DNA from: an archaeon
Lineage (GTDB): Archaea > Thermoproteota > Nitrososphaeria > Nitrososphaerales > CADDZS01
Assembly: GCA_021792315.1 (NCBI GenBank)
Contig: JAJYUX010000067.1
Coordinates: 1-9,436 of the forward strand
Length of the DNA: 9,436 nucleotides
Reading direction: 5' to 3'
Each line of letters opens with the position of its first letter. The first letter of the stretch is position 1. This document shows positions 1-5,334 of this stretch, piece after piece. Position numbers and translations under genes: made by a program. The notes beneath the pieces are model-generated. The model made no database searches and was not told the DNA's origin. It was given only the letters and a program-made list of their open reading frames with translations.

Positions 1-160
1 CTATAACTTGGGCGGCGAAGTTGTGTGTGAACAGCTGCGGCTGTAGTTGGAGCAGTCCGTCAATGGTCCAGGATGCGCCGAACCCTAAGGTCATGAACTT
101 CATTATCCGACGTGCCTCAAGGACGTCGTCCGAGCGCTGACGTTGTTCCACCGCGGTCAT
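1..160 (-). CDS. Uncharacterised multi-spanning membrane protein, N-terminal part only
   Basis: The gene begins with ATG at 160 and runs off the left edge, so about 53 residues are visible. The start is well supported by a near-perfect ribosome-binding site (GGAGGTG) 8 nt upstream. After a charged N-terminus (MTAVEQRQRSDD) comes a hydrophobic stretch containing WTIDGLLQLQP followed by FTHNF. From memory, a W-x-x-D-G-x-x-Q-x-Q-P-x-x-F signature occurs near the first membrane segment of uncharacterised integral membrane proteins common in Actinobacteria; this has not been checked by search. The codons are G/C-richer than those of the central sulfur genes, which would fit acquisition by transfer. 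The gene lies 80 bp downstream of the cupredoxin gene on the same strand, beyond an oligo-T stretch, so it is probably transcribed separately. Function unknown. Confidence 0.6.
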   Translation of the reverse strand, partial: MTAVEQRQRSDDVLEARRIMKFMTLGFGASWTIDGLLQLQPQLFTHNFAAQVI

Positions 161-168
161 TTCCAGTA

Positions 169-175
169 CACCTCC
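169..175 (-). promoter_or_regulatory. Strong Shine-Dalgarno site for the left-edge membrane protein
   Basis: On the minus strand this reads GGAGGTG, matching the archaeal and bacterial anti-Shine-Dalgarno sequence, 8 nt from the ATG at 160. It is the strongest ribosome-binding site in the window and fixes the start of that truncated gene. Confidence 0.7.
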
Positions 176-222
176 TTCTTCTTGATACCTGGCGCGTCTA
201 ACTTCTGCCTACTCTTTTAGAG

Positions 223-229
223 AAAAAAA
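223..229 (-). terminator. Oligo-T stretch after the first rusticyanin-like gene
   Basis: Seven consecutive T residues on the minus strand begin 12 nt after the TGA stop at 241-243. Archaeal RNA polymerase commonly terminates at such T-rich tracts without a hairpin, and no strong stem precedes it. It would separate the cupredoxin transcript from the membrane protein gene starting at 160. Confidence 0.45.
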
Positions 230-240
230 TAACGTCGTGA

Positions 241-975
241 TCACTGGCTGGAAACTGCTATCCTGCCGTACATTCCCATTTGTGCATGGCCAGGATAAAG
301 ACAGAGGTACCAGAAAGTTCCCGTATTGCTGAATGTAACTGTGAGTGTCGCTTCGCTGTAGGCCACATTTTGATTACTTGTCACACCTGAGAGCATCGGG
401 CCAATCGCAAGCCACGTTGCAGTTTGAGTTCCGCCGCCCATCATTCCATTCATCATGGGCATGTACGAGTATGGAGGAGCGATAGTAGTGATCGCCGCCA
501 CATGCGTTTCGTTATCCATGTTTATGAAGAGAAAATTTACTTGCTCTCCCTGCTTGATCACAATTGTGGGGTTGACAAGACCGTAAACTAGCCAGTAGTC
601 ACCGGGCTGAGGATACCAGAGAGGCGATGCTTCAACTGGTACTGTGACTCCACTTGTTCCTACAAACACCGTGTTAGAAGTTCTGTTTACAATAACGCCG
701 CCCTGCAGTGAATTGAGAGTGTTGAACGTGGAGTTGTCAATGGTAGATGTTGGGGTGTTCATCACGTTGTAATTGCTGCCACTGCTCCCCATCATTCCGC
801 CATTTCCTGGCCCGCCACCGATCATGCCGCCGTACCCTTGCTCTGATTGATATGACGGTGCTTGTAGCCGTCCTACGTGATACGGACTCCATACAGCGCC
901 CGATACCAGCGTCAAGGGAAGTCCAACCGCCAGAGAGACTGCAACTGCCAAAACAGCTATTGTAATTGCTTTCAT
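241..975 (-). CDS. Rusticyanin-like blue copper protein (cupredoxin), Gly/Met-rich N-terminal linker
   Basis: This is a 244-residue exported type 1 copper protein, probably an electron carrier on the outer face of the membrane. Residues 3-26 form an N-terminal hydrophobic signal or anchor helix. Residues 48-63 are a Gly/Met-rich linker (GYGGMIGGG...GGMMG), and the cupredoxin fold occupies about 95-242. The copper ligands fit the rusticyanin pattern: H158 in the N-x-D loop, then C225, H230 and M235 spaced as C-x4-H-x4-M within YLCLYPGHAQMGM. The APPYSYMPM segment matches the GPPY-x-x-M stretch after the first ligand in rusticyanin. The loop before H158 is one residue shorter than in the second copy (5796-6494), with which it shares the ligand block almost exactly. 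Sulfocyanin is the alternative family, but the spacing and PPY motif favour rusticyanin. It lies 266 bp downstream of the sulfur operon with its own likely promoter. Confidence 0.88.
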   Translation of the reverse strand: MKAITIAVLAVAVSLAVGLPLTLVSGAVWSPYHVGRLQAPSYQSEQGYGGMIGGGPGNGGMMGSSGSNYNVMNTPTSTIDNSTFNTLNSLQGGVIVNRTSNTVFVGTSGVTVPVEASPLWYPQPGDYWLVYGLVNPTIVIKQGEQVNFLFINMDNETHVAAITTIAPPYSYMPMMNGMMGGGTQTATWLAIGPMLSGVTSNQNVAYSEATLTVTFSNTGTFWYLCLYPGHAQMGMYGRIAVSSQ

Positions 976-1015
976 CGTCTACTTCACATCTTCGTCACTC
1001 AATTTGTAGAAATGA

Positions 1016-1025
1016 TTCTATTAAG
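1016..1025 (-). promoter_or_regulatory. Candidate TATA box for the first rusticyanin-like gene
   Basis: The minus strand reads CTTAATAGAA, centred about 45 nt upstream of the ATG at 975. A start about 26 nt downstream would give a leader of roughly 19 nt carrying GTGAAG (982-987) 6 nt before the ATG, a plausible partial ribosome-binding site. The 266-bp gap at 976-1241 holds nothing else I recognise apart from the T-rich tract near 1142-1158. Confidence 0.35.
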
Positions 1026-1141
1026 AACGTTTGCTGAAACGAAACGCTGAAACAGTTTTCATCACGCTTGTTACGAGATTCAACCACTGATTCTTGCTTG
1101 TTACAGGAGGAGACTTCCTACCTTCTCTTCCGCTCACTTGC

Positions 1142-1158
1142 AAAAATTCTTCAAAAAA
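1142..1158 (-). terminator. Double oligo-T tract after the sulfur operon
   Basis: On the minus strand a T6 run (1158-1153) and a T5 run (1146-1142) lie about 85-100 nt past the stop of the four-helix membrane protein gene. T-rich tracts like this act as archaeal terminators. It would end the leftward sulfur transcript before the cupredoxin gene. No supporting stem is obvious. Confidence 0.35.
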
Positions 1159-1241
1159 GGGAAGAGCTACTCTGGTGCTTTGCAATAGCGTGATCGATTG
1201 TCTTCTTCTAGAGACGCACTGGCGAGCTCTGGTTTACTTGC

Positions 1242-1739
1242 TTACTTGCCGTAATGTCCTGAAACAAATAGCTCAACAGAATAAACAAGAAATGCGAAGA
1301 TGAAACCAACCGCCATGAGATAGGAGTACAAATCATTCTGGAATCCTGAAAACATGAAGCTCAATCCAGAAATGCCAGCGAGCACTATCAGGGCTAGCCC
1401 AGCGATTCCAAGGAGTACGACATCCGTCCGACCAGAGTAGGATGAGAAGGCCAGCACGGCCACAGATGCAAACAGTAGGAGGAAGCCCATCATCATATGT
1501 GTCATCAGCAGGCCCATTCCCGCCACCATTATGGAACTCATTATTCCAATCATGCCAGAAGACGTACTTATTGTGGGAAAAGTCGCAAACAGATTGAGCC
1601 ACATCCCCATAAGAAATTGAAGAATGAGCAGGGCTAAGATGACCCCTACCGAGACTCTTACCGCTGAGAGGCGATTATTTGCGTGATAACTTTTGTCACG
1701 AGTATTCTGTTGTTGCTGACTCACTCGTCTCATCGCCAC
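1242..1739 (-). CDS. Four-helix membrane protein at the end of the sulfur operon
   Basis: The protein has 165 residues from GTG at 1739, or 163 from the in-frame ATG at 1733. GGTGG between the upstream stop and that ATG may serve as the ribosome-binding site. A charged, Gln-rich cytoplasmic N-terminus (1-27) is followed by four hydrophobic helices at about 28-50, 76-99, 105-130 and 135-158. The loop after helix 1 and the start of helix 2 are Met-rich (GMIGIM...MTHMMMG). H81 sits within helix 2, and other histidines lie near the ends. I do not recognise a family. Four helices with a membrane-embedded His would allow heme binding or a quinone-linked role, but this is speculation. The gene starts 2 nt after the stop of the lipoate/TusA fusion gene, so the two are almost certainly co-transcribed and probably translationally coupled. 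Confidence 0.75.
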   Translation of the reverse strand: MAMRRVSQQQQNTRDKSYHANNRLSAVRVSVGVILALLILQFLMGMWLNLFATFPTISTSSGMIGIMSSIMVAGMGLLMTHMMMGFLLLFASVAVLAFSSYSGRTDVVLLGIAGLALIVLAGISGLSFMFSGFQNDLYSYLMAVGFIFAFLVYSVELFVSGHYGK

Positions 1740-1741
1740 CG

Positions 1742-2458
1742 CTAGACATTCTTAGAGTAAGACAACTTATCTATTATGAAATGAAGTAGCTGGCCTTCTC
1801 TTCTCGTCTCCAGAATCTTGTGACCTCGTATCGAGACCAATTGAGGCACATCTTTGTCTGCAATGGGATTGTCGGTAACGAGGTGCACACTTTCATTCTC
1901 TCCAATGCTCTGCATCAGTTGATCCAGCTGGTTTAGCGTCTCAGGACATTCTCCGCCAATCCCCGAAATTTCGTAGTCAGGATAGACCGAAAAGCACCTG
2001 ATGTGAAGCTCCTCAATCAAACTCTGTATTCTGGTCTCCACATATTCGGGCGCGAGCAGCTCTCGGGAAGATTCCTCTTCATCGTGGCCGCTGGGCCGTA
2101 TCTTTGCAAACCAGCCATTTGAATATGGGTACTTGTTTGCGAGGCTCGGTTTGCTGAGGAGCTCTTGGTTTATTTCGAGAAGCTCTCCGCTGGCTGGCGT
2201 CCGAACGGCGCCAAAGAATTTCGCACTTTCAATGGTTGCAACACTCTTTCCTCTTTCCAAGAAAGTTCCTATCGGTTTGAACTTTACAGTTTCAATCCTT
2301 CCGGCCACAGATGAGTAGATGGAAGTTATGCCCAGCGTAGTTGTCTTATCAGATTCTCTTCTGGCCCAGACATTCGCTTCCAAATCATAAAGCAGATCGT
2401 CAGGAAACAGACAGTTGCTTATTTCCACGGCCGGATCACCTGTATCTCGGGGAACCAC
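1742..2458 (-). CDS. Lipoate-binding GcvH/LbpA-like protein fused to a TusA-like sulfurtransferase domain
   Basis: A 238-residue two-domain protein. Residues 17-122 match the H-protein/LbpA fold: FPDDLLYDLEANVW, TLGIT, the lipoylation strand IESAKFFGAVRTP with K80 as the predicted lipoyl lysine, SGELLEIN, and the C-terminal PYSNGWFAKIRP. The FPDDLLYD and SLANKYPY details resemble LbpA proteins of the sHdr sulfur-oxidation pathway more than glycine-cleavage GcvH. A charged linker and helix (123-155) leads to residues 160-233, which follow the TusA pattern: a Cys-Pro motif (C171-P172, as CPET), then LVTDNPIADKDVPQLVSIRGH and a closing strand LLHFIID. TusA normally has CPxP, so the second Pro is missing here. 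The start is GTG, 12 nt after GGGGAGGAGG, and an in-frame stop at 2483-2485 rules out extension. In known systems TusA carries persulfide sulfur and LbpA carries bound sulfur substrates on lipoate, so the fusion could pass sulfur within one chain (inference). It follows dsrH by 103 bp. Confidence 0.85.
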   Translation of the reverse strand: MVPRDTGDPAVEISNCLFPDDLLYDLEANVWARRESDKTTTLGITSIYSSVAGRIETVKFKPIGTFLERGKSVATIESAKFFGAVRTPASGELLEINQELLSKPSLANKYPYSNGWFAKIRPSGHDEEESSRELLAPEYVETRIQSLIEELHIRCFSVYPDYEISGIGGECPETLNQLDQLMQSIGENESVHLVTDNPIADKDVPQLVSIRGHKILETRREGQLLHFIIDKLSYSKNV

Positions 2459-2470
2459 TTGCTGATTGGT

Positions 2471-2480
2471 CCTCCTCCCC
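2471..2480 (-). promoter_or_regulatory. Ribosome-binding site for the lipoate/TusA fusion gene
   Basis: The minus strand reads GGGGAGGAGG 12 nt before the GTG at 2458. The spacing is slightly long, but there is no other in-frame start between the stop at 2483-2485 and that GTG. It therefore decides the start. Confidence 0.5.
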
Positions 2481-2561
2481 TTCTATCTTCAAGCCTCTCG
2501 CACGTGAAACTACTCACTTCCAATTCCAAACAACTCATACTCTACGGCGCTGATTAATCAA

Positions 2562-2918
2562 TCAGAATGAGCCCATAATTTGAACATCTTCTCGCATAAT
2601 CAACTCAACAATCTTATCGTAGTCTGCCTCTTTGAAGGGCTGCCTTAATGAATCAGGACTGAATCCTCTTCGCACCAGGTGCTCGTTCAAGACATACGTT
2701 TCTGATGCTTTTGCAAGGACATCAATTTCTTCTTCTGATGACGAATTGTGAAGTTTGTTTGAAGCCAGAAGAATCGAGTCTTGCATCAATACGACGATAA
2801 AATCTTCTTCCTGCTTGGATACCGCACCAAGAACCTTCAATCCTGCCGAATACCGTTCCGAAGTCCTGGGGGAGCAGAATAGGACTAGTTTCTTATTCTT
2901 CAAACTTCTTTCATTCAC
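2562..2918 (-). CDS. dsrH: DsrH/TusB-like sulfur relay subunit
   Basis: A 118-residue protein starting at GTG 2918, three nucleotides after the dsrF stop; GGTG overlaps the start itself. In sulfur oxidisers DsrE, DsrF and DsrH form a hexamer that accepts persulfide sulfur. The DsrH signature is visible: FIVVLMQDSILLAS (the LLQDGV strand of the family), then ETYVLNEHLVRRGFS (the VYALEEDLxARG strand), and a C-terminal YDKIVELIMREDVQIMGSF (the DFV-x-L-x-x-x-H-x-x-x-x-x-W end of TusB). It is longer than the usual 95 or so residues because of a basic N-terminus and an acidic insert around 58-66. The only cysteine is C15, near the N-terminus, comparable to the N-terminal Cys of some DsrH proteins. 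It sits in a dsrE-dsrF-dsrH order on one strand, as in classical dsr loci. Confidence 0.78.
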   Translation of the reverse strand: MNERSLKNKKLVLFCSPRTSERYSAGLKVLGAVSKQEEDFIVVLMQDSILLASNKLHNSSSEEEIDVLAKASETYVLNEHLVRRGFSPDSLRQPFKEADYDKIVELIMREDVQIMGSF

Positions 2919-2921
2919 CTT

Positions 2922-3278
2922 TCAGAATATTACTGTCCTCTCACTATTAGCTGCCGTTGAAGAAATAGTACTGCTGTCGACCAGTCTTATTCCTTCCACT
3001 ATATCGCTTTCGCTTAGACCTCTCTCTTTTGCAGAATCGAGGTCTGCAAGCACTCTTGCCCGACCGCTCGACGCCAACTTTTGCAGGAGCGGGGAGAGAG
3101 ACGTCCAGCCAGTATCTTCAGCTCTTTGCCCGCTCTTTGCGACAAGCACACCATCACCAACAATGATTATGCACACCTCATGTCCATACGAGACCGCACC
3201 ATTAGCGAGACGGATCGCCTCTGCGGCGTGAATAGTTCCAAAAGGTGCTTTGGTTATCAGGATGGCTAATGATTTCAA
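2922..3278 (-). CDS. dsrF: DsrF/TusC-like sulfur relay subunit
   Basis: A 118-residue protein from a TTG start at 3278. The first residues, MKSLAILITKAPFGTIHAAEAIRLA, are exactly where a DsrF/TusC protein should begin, which supports the unusual start codon. The core is a Rossmann-like DsrE/F fold: strand 1 with the APFG loop, VCIIIVGDGVLVAKSGQ as the second strand and loop, RVLADLDSAKERGLSESDI (the ESLAERGL motif of TusC), and a final IF-ended strand. Its single cysteine, C36, is not at the position of the DsrE active cysteine, as expected for this subunit, which is structural in known complexes. It sits 27 bp downstream of dsrE and 3 bp upstream of dsrH, so all three are surely one transcript. 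Confidence 0.8.
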   Translation of the reverse strand: MKSLAILITKAPFGTIHAAEAIRLANGAVSYGHEVCIIIVGDGVLVAKSGQRAEDTGWTSLSPLLQKLASSGRARVLADLDSAKERGLSESDIVEGIRLVDSSTISSTAANSERTVIF

Positions 3279-3305
3279 AATTTAGAGAGTCACTTCTTTT
3301 GTGTT

Positions 3306-3704
3306 TCATATGAGTGAGACGAATCTGTCACAATCATCTATCATCTTGCAGAGATTTCGCATACTACTTGGCTCTGCGCCTTTAATGATGAGTTCGTTTC
3401 CTATCCCCCTGAAGTTAAGGCAGGTTCCACAGAGCTCCACTTTTAGCCCTCTATCAAGCAGGCTTTGGAACTCCTTTTCGGCGTTTGTGATTCCTATGGC
3501 TTTCTGCCCCTTTGTAAAACTGTGCACGCTGTCGCCGTATGCAAAGATTGTAACATTGTGCCCTTGATTGAGAGCAGATCTGGCTATCTTGATAGCAGTA
3601 TCTGTGTTCTCAGAACTGTATGGAGTTGTGAATAGGAGGAGCCCCAAATGTTTCTTCTTCTTTTTCTGCGTTTCAACATTTTCTTCCATAGCTTTTGTTC
3701 TCAA
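3306..3704 (-). CDS. dsrE: DsrE/TusD-like sulfur relay subunit with CxxC
   Basis: The reading frame gives 132 residues from TTG at 3704 or 127 from ATG at 3689. The ATG is the more likely start, because GGGAGA abuts the TTG with no spacing but lies 15 nt from the ATG. After a Lys-rich N-terminus, the DsrE fold begins at LGLLLFTTPYSSENTDTAIKIA, a P-loop-like turn followed by a helix. The active-site region is LKVELCGTCLNFRGIG, where C92 (TTG numbering) aligns with the persulfide-carrying Cys of DsrE/TusD and C95 makes a CxxC pair typical of the wider archaeal DsrE-like family. Two more cysteines (C119, C125) lie near the C-terminus. In known systems this subunit takes the sulfane sulfur. It follows the flavoprotein gene by 40-55 bp on the same strand and leads the dsrEFH set. 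Confidence 0.82.
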   Translation of the reverse strand: MRTKAMEENVETQKKKKKHLGLLLFTTPYSSENTDTAIKIARSALNQGHNVTIFAYGDSVHSFTKGQKAIGITNAEKEFQSLLDRGLKVELCGTCLNFRGIGNELIIKGAEPSSMRNLCKMIDDCDRFVSLI

Positions 3705-3744
3705 TCTCCCACTGTATTGTCGGTGTATTCAATCAACCATTCAA

Positions 3745-4917
3745 TTAGAACCAGTGATGCATCCAGTACTTTTCAAATGCAACTTTCTCCATGTGCCAGA
3801 CTTTCCCTGGCATATGGAACTCTATCTCCGGCTTTGGTTCAGCCAGGAAGGTTCCCTTTACATACGCACTCTGTCCCTTCCCAACCTCAAGGAAACATGC
3901 GCCCTCTCCACTCCATTCTTTTGGTTTCCCGCGTCCCTTAATCTCCGCCGCAAGATTGTTTGCCACAACTTCTGCTTGACCGTGAGCAAAGACGCCCGCT
4001 TTTGGAAGGAACGGAGTGTATCCATTTGGAGTTGCAATTGATGCTACATCTCCAACCGCGTAAATTCCCTTGTGCTTTGTCTCAAGCGTCTTTGAATTTA
4101 CTGGAATCCATCCAGTTTCATCTGTTAGACCTGCCTCAACCACAGGTTTAGGCGCTACGTGCGGTGGGACACAAAATAACATATCATAGGATATTTTCTC
4201 CTCGCTTTCAACAAAAATAAGCTCGTTCGATTTGATTTCTTTCACTTTCAGCTTTGGGTGATAGTTTATCCCTCTCGATTTGAGCAATTCAAGGACCTTG
4301 TTCCCTATGTCTGGACCAACCGCAGGAACAGGGATGCTTTCCGGTGTGAAGAAATCGAATTTTATTTTCTCTCTGATCCCTTTCTTCCTATAGTAATCGT
4401 CCAGAAGCAGCGCCACCTCGTATGGAGCCGCCGGGCACTTGAATGGTGTTCGTGAGATGCCAACAGCTACTGTTCCTCCATTGAACTTTTCAACAGCTTC
4501 TTTGAACTTCAGGGCTGATTCGAGGTCGTATATGTGTTGAGCATATTCTGAAAGCCCTGGTATTGCTTGAATAGAGTATCCTGCTCCGAGCGCTACTACA
4601 AGGTAATCGAAGGGAAGCTTGCCACTGCTCTTCGTAAGGACTGACTTGCCCTCAATATCGATAGAAAGCACTTCATCATTCAAGACTTCAATTTTCTTCT
4701 TCTTTCTCAGCAGATTCAGATCCTTCTGAACTTGTTCTTGTTTTCTCGTCCAAAGCATGAGCCAGGGATATGATGGTGGAAAGTCGAAAGTTTTCTTTCG
4801 CTCGATCAGTTTCAAACTAATAATGTCTTCCTTGAGTTTGTCCTTGAGCAAACTTGCTGTGACTAATCCACCAATTCCACCACCTAGGACAACAACTGTT
4901 GCCTTCTTGTTATCCAT
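3745..4917 (-). CDS. Sulfide:quinone oxidoreductase-type FAD flavoprotein
   Basis: A 390-residue protein of the pyridine nucleotide-disulfide oxidoreductase superfamily. The FAD dinucleotide-binding motif GGGIGG is at 12-17, and the second FAD motif (IYAVGDVA) is at 285-292. FKCPAAPYEVALLLDDYY (159-176) is characteristic of the SQR/flavocytochrome c sulfide dehydrogenase group. Cysteines are C161, C249 and C341 (GACFLEVG). C161 and C341 fit the two catalytic cysteines that attack sulfide and hold the growing polysulfide. The third SQR cysteine expected near residue 130 is absent (HIYDLES). The C-terminus, VWHMEKVAFEKYWMHHWF, is aromatic and amphipathic, as in membrane-bound SQRs. Its job is probably sulfide oxidation to sulfane sulfur with electrons passed to quinone; the SQR subtype is not resolved. 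ATG is preceded by GGTGACT at 7 nt or less. It is the first gene of the leftward operon. Confidence 0.85.
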   Translation of the reverse strand: MDNKKATVVVLGGGIGGLVTASLLKDKLKEDIISLKLIERKKTFDFPPSYPWLMLWTRKQEQVQKDLNLLRKKKKIEVLNDEVLSIDIEGKSVLTKSSGKLPFDYLVVALGAGYSIQAIPGLSEYAQHIYDLESALKFKEAVEKFNGGTVAVGISRTPFKCPAAPYEVALLLDDYYRKKGIREKIKFDFFTPESIPVPAVGPDIGNKVLELLKSRGINYHPKLKVKEIKSNELIFVESEEKISYDMLFCVPPHVAPKPVVEAGLTDETGWIPVNSKTLETKHKGIYAVGDVASIATPNGYTPFLPKAGVFAHGQAEVVANNLAAEIKGRGKPKEWSGEGACFLEVGKGQSAYVKGTFLAEPKPEIEFHMPGKVWHMEKVAFEKYWMHHWF

Positions 4918-4921
4918 CTCG

Positions 4922-4928
4922 AGTCACC
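4922..4928 (-). promoter_or_regulatory. Ribosome-binding site of the SQR-type gene
   Basis: The minus strand reads GGTGACT just upstream of the ATG at 4917, matching the GGTGA part of the archaeal Shine-Dalgarno sequence with a short spacer. Together with the TATA-like box at 4953-4964, it implies a leader of only about 14 nt. Confidence 0.45.
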
Positions 4929-4951
4929 AGTTAACAGGAAAACATTGGCAA

Positions 4952-4968
4952 GTATATGCATATATATG
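4952..4968. promoter_or_regulatory. Divergent promoter with overlapping palindromes between SQR and ArsR genes
   Basis: This AT-rich core contains two overlapping perfect palindromes: TATATGCATATA (4953-4964) and CATATATATG (4959-4968). Read rightward, the second box lies about 26 nt upstream of roughly 4990, giving a nearly leaderless arsR mRNA, which fits the absence of a Shine-Dalgarno site before ATG 4998. Read leftward, the first box would give a start near 4931, placing GGTGACT in the SQR leader. A dyad overlapping TATA boxes, next to an ArsR gene, is where such a repressor would bind (inference). Confidence 0.55.
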
Positions 4969-4997
4969 AATTTAGTTCAAAGTAATAACATTAGACA

Positions 4998-5327
4998 ATG
5001 CGAGACAAGATCTCTGAACTACACGCAGAAATCTGCAAAACGCTTGGAAGCCCTGCCAGGATAGGAATCCTGAATCTGCTTCAGGATCAGGAGAGGACCG
5101 TCAGTGAGCTTGCTGAAGGACTGGAACTAAAACAGGCCAATGTCTCTCAACATCTAGCAGTACTCAGACAGCGACAGGTTGTGGTAACACGCAAGGAAGG
5201 GACGAGCATTTACTACAGAGTATCCAACCCAAAGATTATTCAGGCATGCACGCTAATGAGAGAGGTGTTGATAGAGCAACTGAGGGAGACTCAGAAGCTC
5301 GCGACTATTGCAAGCAGAGTCAGGTAA
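4998..5327 (+). CDS. ArsR-family winged-helix regulator with two cysteines
   Basis: A 109-residue regulator with the ArsR/SmtB layout: helix 1 (3-15), LGSPARIGILNLLQ (16-29), the helix-turn-helix TVSELAEGLELKQANVSQHLAVLRQ (34-58, recognition helix 46-58), a beta wing VVVTRKEGTSIYYRVSN (61-77) and a C-terminal dimer helix (78-105). There is no metal-binding CxCxxC in the recognition region. The only cysteines are C13 in helix 1 and C84 in the last helix. Persulfide-sensing ArsR proteins such as SqrR and BigR form a di- or tetrasulfide between an early and a late cysteine, so a similar sulfur-sensing role is plausible, though the positions are not identical. It is divergent from the SQR-type gene and its stop lies just ahead of the next membrane protein gene, suggesting autoregulation and control of both arms. 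Confidence 0.85.
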   Translation: MRDKISELHAEICKTLGSPARIGILNLLQDQERTVSELAEGLELKQANVSQHLAVLRQRQVVVTRKEGTSIYYRVSNPKIIQACTLMREVLIEQLRETQKLATIASRVR

Positions 5328-5334
5328 GTTGGGC

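Noticed and set aside
747..965. 72-codon plus-strand open frame opposite the first cupredoxin
   Set aside because: Antisense to the signal peptide and linker of a clear blue copper protein; no independent support.
241..975. Sulfocyanin or plastocyanin/nitrosocyanin assignment
   Set aside because: The C-x4-H-x4-M spacing and the PPY-x-x-M stretch after the first His match rusticyanin better.
1742..2458. Ordinary glycine-cleavage H protein
   Set aside because: No gcvP or gcvT nearby, the C-terminal half is TusA-like, and the FPDDLLYD/ESAKFFG details and sulfur-gene setting fit LbpA better.
2550..2565. CTGATT/AATCAG hairpin overlapping the dsrH stop as an intrinsic terminator
   Set aside because: The stem is AT-rich, the loop is 4 nt and no T-run follows on the minus strand. 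The downstream fusion gene probably belongs to the same operon.
2755..3231. 158-codon plus-strand open frame opposite dsrH and dsrF
   Set aside because: It runs antisense to two well-matched DsrF/DsrH genes, has no ribosome site, and its composition (Ser/Leu/Pro-rich) is typical of a shadow frame.
3568..4041. 157-codon plus-strand open frame opposite dsrE and the 3' end of the SQR-type gene
   Set aside because: It lies across two supported genes on the other strand and encodes a Phe/Cys-rich sequence without any recognisable fold; a shadow.
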